Shown: positions 45,471 through 57,587 of the stretch, piece after piece | Position numbering within the stretch: the first letter of the stretch is position 1 | Layout: every line of letters starts with the position of its first letter | Source: Phyto melanocephala | Taxonomy: Eukaryota; Arthropoda; Insecta; Diptera; Rhinophoridae | DNA length: 64,000 bases | NCBI GenBank assembly: GCA_941918925.1 | Contig: OW799236.1 | Span: forward strand, 13,987,474-14,051,473 | Direction of reading: 5' to 3' | The notes under the pieces: generated by a model | The model's database searches: none | What the model was told of the DNA's origin: nothing | What the model saw: only the letters and a program-made list of their open reading frames with translations | Translations under genes and position numbers: made by a program

Positions 45471-46880
45471 GCAATACATAGATTTTTCACTCTGTACTCT
45501 GAACACTCATACTGGGACATGTTGTGCCAATATTGTTCAGAACTTCAAATTTTTTCTTGCCACTGTTGCTTAACATTTTTTGCCTTAACAGTAAAACGAT
45601 CAGCACTAATAAATATTTACATACATACATAAATACGTGTAGCGTATTATGGTGTGTTGTCTGTATGTCGTCCGTTTATACTTTATGCCACTACATTGTG
45701 AACACCATATGACACTTGTACACAGCCTACGCATCTTAATTAAGTATGGGTTTGTTGTTGCTGTCTACTAGGTAAATAAAAATCATTTGCTATTTGTTGT
45801 ATGTAAATACAACTTTTAAGTTGTTTTTCTAACTCTATAAAGTACGAACCGAGTGATTTTGCATGAAAAGTGTTTGTCTGCAATATATATGTACGTATGT
45901 ATAGCAGAATTTTTTTTTTTTTTATATTTATGGTTAAAACCACCTTAAGGCATATTAATCATAATAACAATTAATCAATTTGTTCATATATGTAAATCAT
46001 ATATATTTTTATTTAGTTTTTGCCTAATGAGAAATTATTAGCACACACTGTAATTGAAATATATCACTTATTGTTTATAGTAGATTTAAGAGTGAATTGT
46101 AACATTGTCACCAAATTGACAGAATTTTTATTTTTTTTTAATTTTTTTAACATTTATTTGTGTAAAGGAGGGCAACACCTTGCTAATTTTAGACCTTAAT
46201 GCAAAAATATTGACTTGTTAATGAGATGTTTGGTGATTTATTTATTTTGCTTTATGAATTTATAATGTTGATTGAGCCGCAAGATATAAAAAAAATTCCA
46301 AATTATTTTTATATTCTTTGTAGCACCTATTAAATAGAGAACAAGAATTACACATATTTCAAATTCACCACATGTTCTATGTCCGGGTCATATCCTTTTT
46401 ATTTTCTAGTTTTTAATAGAGCTGTTGATTTAAAATAAACCCGTTTAATTAAAAACTTTATTAACCTTTATTTAATTTCAATTCAAACTCATAAGTTTTA
46501 TGTTACATAAGAGTATTTTATAGCAAAACTTCATGGGACTGCTTGTTAGTTAAATTTGGAAATATTTTTACGATGTCAGCATACACAACAGGAATGTTAG
46601 ATGCTACAATGTATCTGGAAGATCATTAGTAATACGTGAAGATTAAAGATGACTATTTTGTGGCTCATCAGATTTTATGAAAATATATTTAAACAAAGAA
46701 TTTTTAAAACAAAATGGGTAAATTGCGTCGTAATTCAGCTTTTCAGTCCCGTTTTATCTGACTTTGAGAGTCAGTTACTTTTATATAATTTCCAATGGTT
46801 TCAATTAATTTACCACATACATATATGATGAAACTGGAATAAACCCAAAAATGTTTTACAGCCCTATTTGAGAGAAAGTA
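45471..46880. other. AT-rich, no gene seen
   Basis: No recognised element or conserved coding block. Confidence 0.35.
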
Positions 46881-47212
46881 CAGTGCTCTGAAAAAGTAAG
46901 CTCACAGATTTTTATCAAAATTTAGTAAGAAAAAATTGCTTTGGTTTTTTAAAATGTATAATAATGCCAATCACACAGAATTTGCTATTTTTTAGTTGAA
47001 AGAAAAAATAAGCGCAAAGATTTCCATTAAAATTTAATACAAGAAATTGTTTAGGGATAAAAAAAAAACTATTAAGAATGCAGTAAAGACTAAATTTATT
47101 ATTTTTGTGCTTTGTAAAATGGATAATTTTTAATAAATTTTGCTGTTTTAAATATGACTTTTTAAAAATAAAATATTTTTCTAATTCCATCATAATTTGT
47201 TTACGCACTGTA
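46881..47212. mobile_element. Possible Tc1-like MITE flanked by TA
   Basis: TA|CAGTGCTCTGAAAAAGTAAG at the left and TTTGTTTACGCACTG|TA at the right; CAGTGC with a following A-rich stretch is the typical Tc1 end. The arms match well only over the first six bases, so the call is tentative. Confidence 0.35.
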
Positions 47213-47349
47213 TTTGAATAAATATCAGCACAGCCACTAAAAAAGTGCACTCGTCGCTGTCTCATGAACGACTGAAATAAAGAGCATAAAAATAAAGGAA
47301 GTGGGGCTTACAAACAATTGTTTCATAAAATAGGCACCCATGGTATAAT

Positions 47350-47515
47350 TACATAAGGTGATAGCGTAAAGGAGAGCAATTTTTGTCTCTCTTTTTTTTA
47401 TGTATGGAGTTTGACAATTTCCGGAGTTGAAATCATTTTTTTAAATATGTAGTTCGACATACTCCAGAACACAAGAAAATAGTCAGCTGGGCTGGCACCG
47501 CCACCTTGTATAAGT
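47350..47515 (+). repeat. Dispersed 'ATAAGGTGATAGCG..AGTTTGACA' repeat copy
   Basis: Matches the reverse complement of 58430-58566: 'ataaggtgatagcg', 'ttgtctct', 'tatggagtttgaca' and 'cagctg' in order. Probably a non-autonomous transposon; ends unresolved. Confidence 0.5.
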
Positions 47516-47579
47516 GTACTCTGTAGGACCCTCAGGTTAGATGCCATTTTATTAGGATAATTGTGTTACGTCCAAGGTA

Positions 47580-47655
47580 ATACAACAACATGCCAACTGG
47601 GCATAAGTGTATACCTGTCATGGGTTTGGGCTTTTAGTGCCCCTCCTTTTCAACC
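47580..47655 (+). mobile_element. 5'-truncated SINE with 13-bp target duplication
   Basis: Flanked by the exact repeat TACGTCCAAGGTA at 47567-47579 and 47656-47668. The insert matches the 3' part of the SINE at 2649-2862 ('catgccaactgggcataagt', 'gggcttttagtgcccc'). The tRNA head is missing. Confidence 0.85.
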
Positions 47656-47668
47656 TACGTCCAAGGTA

Positions 47669-48609
47669 TATTAACTCCAAGTAGACTTAAGTCCACAGCT
47701 GATATTTGTTTTGTTTATGCATTTCTCTTCTCAAATGTCAGAATTTGTTTACCTTTTTTTATTCGTTTTCATACCTTGTTTTTTACTAGACGTGTATGTA
47801 TCATAAATATATTTTTTATTTACTAACATTGTGCTACATTCTTTATCAGCCATTTAAGTGTTTATTTTGACATTTAGGAAGTTTTTTGTAGCAACAAAAT
47901 ACACGGTGCGTCTACCTAGAGTTTATATACCTTGGTTACGTCTTGATCATTTTAATCATGGTCATTAATTTGTCTATTTTTAACAAAAAAAAACATAAGA
48001 AAGAAAAATTTTTTGGTATTTTTCTTTGGGTAAAAAGTAAGTCGTAAACTTGGTTTAGCTAAATAAGTAAATAATATTGATTAGTTTTATGAATAAAATG
48101 AATTTTTATGTATTTTCGATTTGAAACGTTTAAGAATGATTTAAATATAGTTAATTAAAAAATAAATTTCTTAAAAAATATTATAAAATCCTTGAAACTT
48201 TATAATGAAATAATATATATTTCCTTAACTAATGAAATTTACTAACCATACTTTCGCAATAGAGTCAAGTGTCGCACGTGCAATTTTCCTTGTTGAAAAG
48301 GTTTTAGCTATGGCTTTTCTATTTATCATCAATGTATGTACTTACTAGTCTTGTTAAACAATCATAAAGCACGCTTTTAACTTTATTTTTTGAAGCCTCT
48401 TGCCAAAACATAGAGGATATAATAAGTTTATGATGACGTTTGTAACCCATTGAAATATTAGTCAATATAAGCAAACTAATGCTACTGAGGTCTAAATATA
48501 TAGAGTTAATGTTCGAGAGAAACCTCAAGTTTTATATTAAAAAAAAGAAACGGTATAAAATTAGTGTTCTTTTTTCTATTAAGTTTGATATTAATTTATC
48601 AATTGAAAG
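47669..48609. other. AT-rich, no gene seen
   Basis: Nothing recognised; the minus frame at 48319-48528 lacks motifs. Confidence 0.35.
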
Positions 48610-48985
48610 TTGCTTCTGTCTGTATCAGTTGAAACTACATCAATGTTAAACATACCTGGTGCAAAACTAATGCTCCGTATTTGGTGGGACCAAAAGAATT
48701 CTATATATTTTAAGCCGCTGAAATCTGGATAGACCATCACATGAAATCTATACCGAATGAACCTGATTTTTTTTTTTTTTTTTGAAGCGAGCATTGGCCG
48801 AAATATGACCAGAATATACGACAACATATGAAACTGTATTCTATAATGACAACGCTTGGTCACATGTTAAATATCTGTTAAAACTTTTTAGAGAAAAGTG
48901 GTTGAGAAGTTCTTCCGCTTTATAGTTTAGACCTTGCCCCTTGTACAATTTGATTTGATTTGTTCCTGGCTTTAAAAGCAAGATT
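48610..48985 (+). pseudogene. Mariner (DD34D, Mos1/SETMAR-like) transposase fragment
   Basis: One plus frame reads KLMLRIWWDQKNSIYFKPLK (about 48664), then YRMNLI, matching the 'kVMLciWWD..GviyyELLkpg.Tit..rYr.qL' block after the first catalytic Asp. After a poly-T interruption come RALAEI..PEY and YNDNAWSHVK (about 48835, the 'HDNARPHV' second catalytic site), and a decayed 'DLAP.D..LF'. N-terminal and C-terminal parts are missing. Confidence 0.75.
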
Positions 48986-50194
48986 AGTCTCTTTGGCGCG
49001 AAATTTGAATAATTTTATGTTGCACAAAAAAACTAAAAATCTTCCCATATAATTAAGTTATACACCCGATACAACACAAATTTAGCAAACACAAATTTTT
49101 CATTTTTCTGTTGTGTACTGGTGAAGACACTTTCCTAAAATATTTTTGTATTGAGTATATATTGTGTCTGTCATGGTGTTTATAACTCAAAAACTATTTT
49201 TTTTATGACTTGTAAGAACAAAATGAACCAAACACTAATACTTTAAACTCAACTCTAAATAAAAATATTCTTTAAATCATCATTATTTAATAGATTCTAT
49301 TAATTCAACAAATTTGTAAGCATTTTTTTAACTTTTCTTTATTAATCGTGTTGAGACTTTTTCAAAATATTATTATTTAAATATAAGCTCTTTTCATAAA
49401 ATATTTATTTTTTTTTAACTGTAACAATATAAAAAATACTTTAAAAAAAGTAAAAAAATTTTGTGCACCACCCATAATAGTTATGCAAAATTCGTTATGA
49501 CCGAACATAGTATTTTTATTGTTTAGTATTTTACAAATAAGAGTATATACGTACTTGTTGTATGTCGTATAGTTTATGATCTGAAAAACACTTTTGTTCG
49601 TGCTTATATTCACGAATATAACAACAACAACTGCTTTTTTACATGCCTGACTAATTGTTAAATATGCCTTCGCTTACATTTCATCTGACACTATCATCTG
49701 ATCTAATAGAAGAAATAATTGTTATAAAAAACCATGTTGACACTTCCGGTACCATAAATCTTTAAATAAGATATAAAATATATACATATATTTTTTATTA
49801 TGTCTCCAAAATATTAATTTTTTTAATAGCTAACATAAATATAATTTTTTTTTTGCAAATAGGGAAATATTTGGTAAAATTATTTATTTTATGTTTATGG
49901 TTTGGGACATATTTGGTTCTAAAAAAAACTGCGATTTTTATATGTATTGTGGCATAATGTAGAGTGTAATTAAAATTACATTCTCAAATCGAATATTTAA
50001 ATAATAAAATAAATTTATAAAGGCAACAAAAGAATTTAAAAATATACTCATACTCTTGCCTTATTGTATTTAACTTATTTGCAACCTAATTTCAAAAAAA
50101 TTATAAGAAAAAATTAAATCTTAAAAATTATTTTTGTCTCTAACATTATCAGGAAAAACCACTTCGTAGTTTGATATCAATTAATTTAATAATG
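48986..50194. other. AT-rich, no gene seen
   Basis: No recognised block. Minus frame 49377-49613 is compositional. Confidence 0.35.
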
Positions 50195-50672
50195 CATCAA
50201 AATAAATTTTTTCAGCTTTTAGTCAACCGAAAGTGTCAAAATGGATAGTAAATGAAAGGACTTTACTAGCAGAATATAAAACAATATAAAAATTTTTTAA
50301 TTCGTGATGAATCAAATCAAAATGTACCCACATTAGCCCCCTCAATATTGGTACCGAATGAAAGTATTTAACCAGTATAATACAGTAAGCTGTGAAAAAG
50401 TCAAAATTTAAAATTACGTTCAAAATAAAATGGCGGATATATGATTCAAATATGAAAATTATGACTTTGTCCCATTTAATACCCACAATATCCAATAAAA
50501 CGGATTGACCAGAAACATCAAGTTCACTATGTAAAAATTCAAAATTAAGATAGTATAACTATAAATATGAAGTCAAGGCTGAGCTACAATATTGTCACTA
50601 TATCTATGTACACATTCACCATGTAGTAAATATCAGATTCTGCAAGGCCGAATATTGCACTCGTACCTGTTT
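50195..50672 (+). mobile_element. Old DINE-like (HINE) element, 3' half
   Basis: 'cagcttttagtcaaccgaaagtg' at 50212, 'aaatggcggatatatg' near 50426, and the 3' end 'aaatatcagattctgcaaggccgaatattgcactcgtacctgtt' at 50628-50672. The 5' half with the core is absent or unrecognisable. Confidence 0.7.
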
Positions 50673-50799
50673 CTGATGCTGTTATTTTAAGACAATCAAT
50701 CATTCAACAAAGTTACCATATTTTCTTATAAATTTCATACATTTTCAAACAAAAATAAGAACAAAAAATGAACATCCTATTAAGAGTATTTAAGGCTAC

Positions 50800-51310
50800 T
50801 GTCGTCGATTAAATTATGAGCCGTATATTTTCGTTTGACTTTTGAAGACACAATTTTGTCTGGAACGGCAATAATGTGTTCATGCAGTATTTTTCGTTCC
50901 CTGTAAAATAACCTTTTTTTAAAATCAATTAATTTCCGAATTTTAGGAAATTGTTTGCTCTTGAAAATATTGACTTAAAAGTCCCATTGTGTCTCGGGCT
51001 GTATAGACAGTGGCTCCACGGAAACAAGATTCTAACATAAACCGATACAGCTCTACATTTACGGTTATAGCACTTCCATCTTTTTTTGAAGAAGTAATTC
51101 GCAAAGATATTTTCAGATGTATGCCACACCATACTGTTTAGCTAACAGGGAGCAATTGGCGTTTAATTATAGCTTCTAGATTTCCAGTACCCCAGAACCT
51201 TTTGTTCTACACATTAACAAATTAATTTAAATGAAAATGAGCTTTGTCACTCATAATCAGATTTTCTGCAAAGTTGACTTTATTTCTTGTCATTTGTTGA
51301 ATTATTACTG
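50800..51310 (-). pseudogene. Tc1/mariner-superfamily transposase fossil
   Basis: On the minus strand from about 51300: NFAENLIMSDKAHFHLN (the SDEAHFHLNG catalytic block, Glu to Lys), FWGTGNLEAIIKRQLLPVS, TVWCGIHL, then SSKKDGSAITVN..LY and a YTARDTMGLLSQYFQE stretch (the HTARdTm.LL.e.F block). Stops and shifts intervene. The WPPRSPDL C-terminal block is not evident. The minus frame 50929-51132 is a shadow of this fossil. Confidence 0.75.
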
Positions 51311-52174
51311 CAAAATTTTTTTACAGTCTTATTTTAACAAAATAAATAAGCTGTTAAAATACGCAGAATAAACATTGTTGTGTAATTCTAGAATCTACTA
51401 CATTATTTTTTATGTACACTTTTGCAACATCATTTGCATCTAATACTGAACTCCCCTGTTTTTTTTTCAATTTACCTATTTGACCTTACATTATATTATT
51501 AGATTTTGTTCCTAGTTTAATTGCTTGCACATTAGGCTACTGTTAGAATAATGATTTAAAAAATTTATTTCAATAACATAAATCATGGGTTTATCTAAAA
51601 TGCTAAGCAAGCAGCTACAAGGCATGAATGCGAATAAAAAACAATTGAAGTAAAAACTTAAAAAAAAACAACATAAACCCCAGCAAAAAATCGAACATTA
51701 CATTAAGAGCAAATTGACAAATAATGTAATACATTCCAGGTGACCAATTTACCCTTCTGCATTATCAATTGTACACATTTTTATTATTTGTTCTGAAAAT
51801 TAGTTGTGTAAAAAGTAGCGAGTAGGTAACGCAGTTGGGAAGCACTTCTTTAAAAAATATTTAATTCCCTGCCCTATTAACTTTCTGGAAATTTTTTGCT
51901 GGACATTTTACTTTTTTGCAAATAAATTTTAAACGATTGTATATGTTTGCAAAAAAAAAAAAGTAAGAAGCATGGATAAAGTAATTGACACAGTTAACAA
52001 AGAAAATAAAATTAAAAAAAAAGACTTTAAAGGCTGTGATTCTTAAAGAGCAAAATAAGCAGCATTTTGTTATATATATAAAAAATTAGAATTCATATGT
52101 ATAGCACAGAGTGGGCCAAAAGTCACCATATTTAATAAATTTTTTTTCAGATTTTATAAACAGCATCTGGAGAA
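51311..52174. other. AT-rich, no gene seen
   Basis: Nothing recognised. Confidence 0.35.
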
Positions 52175-52725
52175 ATGGAGAAATTGACAATTGTACAAAA
52201 AACCAGAATAAAAGAATTATTTATAAATGATCAACTATTTTAATACAAAGAGCATATCGTCGATAATTATAATTTAACGTCAGGATGTCGCTCTCTAAAG
52301 CAACATGGTACCGTAAGATATTTGCTTCGAACCGGTAGGTAACATTTTATTTGCCTCGCGGAAAATATTGAACGTGTAGAGCAAGGTTTTAACAAAACAC
52401 CAGAAATATCTACCAGAAGGTGTTCTGCTCAGCTAGGAATGCCTCGTACTTCACTATATGGCAATTAAAAAATATAACGGCCAATTAGTGCAAGAATTAA
52501 AAACCCAGTAATATTTCAACGAGTGAAGTCAACTTTATTGAATTTGTTAATATGTAGAACTAAAGGTTCTAGGGTACTGGAAGTCCAGAAGCCATTCATC
52601 AGCGCCAATTGCACCCCATTAGCTATAGAGTATGGTATGGTATTACATCTTAAAATATATTTGCGCATAAATTCTTCAAACACCGCAGAAGGTACCTGGA
52701 TAATTATGACAACACTTTAAACTTA
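52175..52725 (+). pseudogene. Tc1/mariner-superfamily transposase fossil, family B copy 2
   Basis: Begins MEKLTIVQKTRIKELF at 52175, then 'taatacaaagagcatat' and 'ttaacgtcaggatgtcgctctctaaagcaaca' paralleling 40613-40680. It then reads ENIERVEQGFNKTPEISTRR and CSAQLGMPRTSLYG (about 52362), and ends around 'agccattcatcagcgccaattgcacccc' (NPRAIHQRQLHP) and CGI-like sequence. The second half present in copy 1 is missing. Confidence 0.8.
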
Positions 52726-54956
52726 TCATGCACAGTAATATTATTTTAGGTCAGTTTTTGCTTGAAAAGCAACAACAATTTGTTTACACTATTATGAAAT
52801 CCTATAACATTATGACAATGTAACATGTTAGTATACTTTGTGAATACAGTAAGTTTTTATTTTGGCCACTTTGGGAAACTCTGCTTTATACCATCACATC
52901 AGCTATTTGTTTTATAACAATGAAATAAATAACATGACTTTATAAATAAATTAGAATTATAAGGCATTTAATATTACATGCAGACTCGAGGCACACGTGA
53001 GTTGTTAAACATTTAGGATTAAAAGAATCCAGTACAAAGTAATAAAATACAAAGTATGTATGTAAATGGCATATAAATAGTTATGTGTATGTGTATAATA
53101 TATATTGGTCACTTGGCACACGTTGAATATTTAACATTTAAAAAGTTTTATTAACTCTATTTCGAACAAAGACCAAAAAAGAGATTCTTATCGTGATATT
53201 TTTTTTTTAATAAATAAAACACCATAAAATGCAAATATATTTACAAATAATTGTAAACACATTTGATCCATTTCTAATTTTCAATGATTAAAATATTGCA
53301 ATAGAAACTGAAAGGAATTAAGAATTAATTTATATCTTTCTTGACAATTTCAGCCGGCCACACACAGTGTATGTTTGAAATTGGTTTATAATTTTAATTT
53401 AAAAATTGCATTTCAGTTTCAAATAAATTATTTTCAATTTTAATTGTATTTCAAAAGCACGTACCACAAAATCCAATTATGGTAGATAGAAAAAAATTTA
53501 TTTTTGTAAAAATGCTTATGTACATGTCTAAACATAAAAATTATGATAAAAATATAAACCAAATCAAGACGGAGTACAATAAATAATGCAAAAAACTTAA
53601 ATAAATTAATAATAAAAAATAATAAATAAATTGTATTTTACGCATGTATTTTATGCATGACGACTACTGGTCTTGACCTTTATTTAATTCGCCAAAATGC
53701 ATGCAAAATAAGTAGTAATTTATTGTTGGCTAAACAAATAAAAAAAATAACAAAAATTAATTAACTTTTTTATTTTTTAAATTATACACAATCAATTTAA
53801 TGGGCGTTTTTTTTTTCTTTATAAAAATTTTATATTGAATATTTTTTGCACGCACTTTTTTTAAACGATTTTCGTTTTAAAAAAGAATAAAAAATGTTGT
53901 AGCAGTTAAAAAAAAATTTTTATGTGGATTTTGAAAAATGTAAAAATTTATTCATATACATGTGTATTTAGAGTTATATAAAAAATCCAAGTTCAATGTT
54001 ACTCAAATCTAGTTTAATGAATAAGAAGAACAATTTAAATCGTATCAGTCTATTTCTATCGATCTAAGTATAAAACAGTAGTTTTTTTAATCATATTTAT
54101 TACACATATAATGCGATCGGGTTGACTTTGAATTCCCTTAAAATCAACCACATTATTATTTATTGATTTCAATAAGTTTTGCGTTCTTTGCAACAGCTGA
54201 AAGACCACCTTTTTAGAAATCACTTTAATTGATTTCTTTCAATCTCTCTTTTTTTACAACATTACAACAAAAACTAATCTTAAACAGAAAACATTTAATT
54301 AATTGCGTGGGTTTAACACGCGTTTTTAATAAAAAATAAATTTCTATTCACACAAAAAAAAAATTAAATATGAACACAAGTCTAGTCTAAGACTTCTGAG
54401 AAGATTAATTTACGTACATCTATAAAATTAGCCAGAATTTATAACGCAAACATAAAGTGTCAAAATTTTGTGTGGCTATCCAGGTAATATGAGCAATAAA
54501 ATATTAAATGGGTGTAGATTAATGTTTATTAAATGATGTTAAACGCTTCACAGTAGGATGGAATGAAATTAGTTTGTAGAAAAACACTTGGAGTCTTTAC
54601 CTTCAGTCTGTAACAATAGACACATATTCAATACTATTGTTTATGCGATAGGTCCCACTGTATAATGTCAAATATTTTCTTTTAGTGTTAAGTTTTTTTT
54701 TTTTTTTCTTTAAAAAGAATTGAAAAAAAGTTGCACATGATTTATATTTGACATCATTTTAAAAGATCTCTTAGATTAGACTATGTGGAGCCTCATAAAA
54801 TGAAATAAATTTTATATAAAATATAAAAATGGTTTAATGTTACAGGTGTAAATAATAAACTGTAGTTAAATAAACTAACAACGGTAGAACTAATAAACCA
54901 TGAAAATAAAAAACTTAAAAAATAAATTAACAGAAAAATTTAAAAATTATTATATA
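52726..54956. other. AT-rich, no gene seen
   Basis: Over 2 kb of A/T-rich sequence without recognised elements or coding blocks. Confidence 0.35.
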
Positions 54957-55529
54957 CTAGAAAAGCCCGGCGCGCGTTGCTATGCCCCTTACTGAATAAA
55001 AATGCATTCTGAATTTAAATTAAATATCAAGTGCAAAAAGCTAAAAATTATAACTTTTTTTAATTGGCGTGGCACTGCCCATGCCCACAAAAATCGGTTC
55101 AGAGCAAGTACCTCAAAATTATAAATTTTTTATGAGCGTGGCCCTGCCCACTTTTTAAATCACGAAATTACATAGTCATGACAGCTCAATATGTGTGTGC
55201 AAAATTTGAGAAAAATCGATCTAGTACGAGTTGCTAAAAATGATAACTTATTTCTTATGGGCGTGGCACTGCCCACTTTTCTAATCATGAAATTGTATAA
55301 TCATGAGATCTTAAATGTGTGTGCAAAGTTTCAGGAAAATCAGTGAAGTTCAAGTGGCTGAAAATGATAACTTTTTTTATAGGCGTTGCACTGCCCACTT
55401 TTCGCCACTCATAAACACTCCCTGGAATGTATACAACAACTTTCCAAAGTTTGAGTCCGATCGGTTTTACAGTTTCGGAGTCTATAGCTAACACACACAC
55501 ACACAGAGTTTCACTTTTATATATATAGA
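54957..55529 (-). mobile_element. Non-autonomous Helitron, minus strand, with ~115-bp internal repeats
   Basis: On the minus strand it starts TCTATATATATAAAAGTG after A and ends GCGCCGGGCTTTTCTAG before T, the same terminal logic and nearly the same 5' sequence as 34956-35510. Inside, 'gataact..tgggcgtggcactgcccactttt' recurs about every 115-130 bp (55060, 55130, 55262, 55382). No Rep/helicase frame. A fragment of the same repeat lies at 58070-58200. Confidence 0.8.
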
Positions 55530-56867
55530 TAACGAATTTTTAAACATATTGGAGTAATATTATTTAACAAAATTATTTACTGCAATAGGAATTTTCCGTT
55601 CTATTTTTAAGTTACAAATTACAATTATATTAATTATTATAATTGTTTATAATTCCCATTCCATAGTTTTCGTTTATAACTAAAACTTCTGAATATAATA
55701 ATTTGGTCCTACGTCATTACAAAAGAAGCATTTTTATTTTTTATGCCATAATTTTGATGACACATATCTTTTTCTCAAGCTGCTAAATAAATATTGGACA
55801 CGATACAGACACCAAATTACAAGCCACAGTTACTTACCAGTCGATTTAAAGCTAGCTGAGATTGAAAAATCAAATTACTGTCAAATTAATGGCAAAGGCA
55901 AAAAAAAGGTAACAAAAACACTAATGTACAACAGGACAATGCAAAAAACAGAAAAAATTATTAAAATTGACAATGCAACTAAACAAAAAATAATATATAA
56001 AAGGACGATGAAAATACTGACTTAGTAATATTTATATACTTATGTATATATATATTTTTTTTTTTAAATTTTAATTAACAGAATAACCTTAATTTTTTAA
56101 TTTTTTGTTCTAAGACATTAACATTTCGCCACTCAAAGATACAACCTTAAACATTAGCATTTTGGCCCCTTAATTCTGCCGGCATTATTGCTTGTATTAA
56201 GACATAACAAATTGCTCATATGGTCGAGAGGTCGGTCAAGTTATTTCTATTTGAAACCTACACAAGTAAATATAAACGTTTTGTGCAATAATTTGTATTA
56301 TAGTTTTTCCAGTAATTATTTAAGTTTTTTGTTTTTCTACTCTATGTTTCTATTTAATATATTTTTTTTTATTTTTTTATTTTTTTTTTTTTTTTTTGTT
56401 ACCTTGACTTTAGTATAGTTTACACACAAATTATTGTCTTAATAAAAAAAGATTTATAAAATTACTTCTATGAACAAACTTTTAATGGCAGTTTTGACTC
56501 ACTGTAGAGTACAACAGTTATGCGGCCATTTTGTGTTTCTGTATACAAGTTAAACATTTGAAATTAACTGTTAATAAATGTCAAATTTATTGTGTTAAAA
56601 GGTGCTCATTAATGTTTGAGTTTATTACCACGAACGTGTTGTACTCGTATTACACACTGAAACATAACATGTAATAAAAAAAATGTTGTAACATTTTAAT
56701 GAAATGAAAGAAATCTTTCTAAAAGGTGTTAAATTAAGTAGAGTATGTTGTTAAGTGCTATTTAAAGTGTATTGACTTACAAGGTGTAGTTGAAAAAGAA
56801 GTTGATTATTTTTTGCTCTATTTTGTTATGGGTAGGCATCATATCAAAAATGTATTTTTGTTATTTT
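55530..56867. other. AT-rich, no gene seen
   Basis: Poly-T runs near 56362-56398. The frame 56188-56418 ends in this homopolymer and lacks motifs. Confidence 0.35.
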
Positions 56868-57587
56868 TATACCCTTCACACAGTGAAAGAGGGTATATAT
56901 AGGTTTGTCATTCAGTGTAAAATTTCTACAATTTTCATTTCCGACCCCATAAAGTATATATTTTCTGAAAGCTTATGAATAGGGGAGTCGATTAAGCTCT
57001 GTCAGTCTGTCAGTCTGTCTCTCCGTGTGTATGTTGAAATCAACTTTTTGAAGCCCCCCGATATCGCCTGGACCCAGTTGAGGTATTAAAATATCAGAAA
57101 AATTTCTGGTGTAGATCGGTATTGAAAATCAGAAACATCGGTACGTAAACAACTGAGATATGAGCAAAAACCCACGACCACCTCGATGTTTTTTTTTTCA
57201 CAAAAACAACATTACAACAACAACATACATACATACAAACGTGTATACTGGTTAGAGTAAACGTGGCATCGAATCCCAGCTGAGCCAAAAAAAAAATTTT
57301 TTATTTTTTATTTAATATATTATTTATATTTTTATTATTATTTTTTATTTTTTTTTTATTTATTTTTTTTTAATTTTTTTTTTATATATTTTTTTTTTTA
57401 ATACATGCGTAAATTTTTCATTTTACAATGAGATGTTTTTACAATGGGATGTTTTTATATATGTATGTATGTATGTACGTATTTCATATGAGATGAATGG
57501 TGATACAAACTACTGTTATTGCATGACTACACGTTGTGAAGGGTTTATAAGATTCGGCACGGCCAAATATAGCGCTCTGACTTGTTT
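56868..57587 (+). mobile_element. DINE-1/mini-me-like (HINE) element, subfamily 1
   Basis: TATACCCTTCACACAGTG, core, short (GTCY)n, CTGGTTAGAGTAAACGTGGC / ATCGAATCCCAGCTGAGCCA module (57247-57287), A/T island (57288-57405), 3' hairpin ATTCGGCACGGCCAAAT and CTTGTT. Flanked by T-runs. Confidence 0.85.

Noticed and set aside
50929..51132. 67-codon minus-strand frame
   Set aside because: Out-of-frame shadow of a decayed transposase; the correct frame shows SDKAHFHLN and TVWCGIHL blocks.
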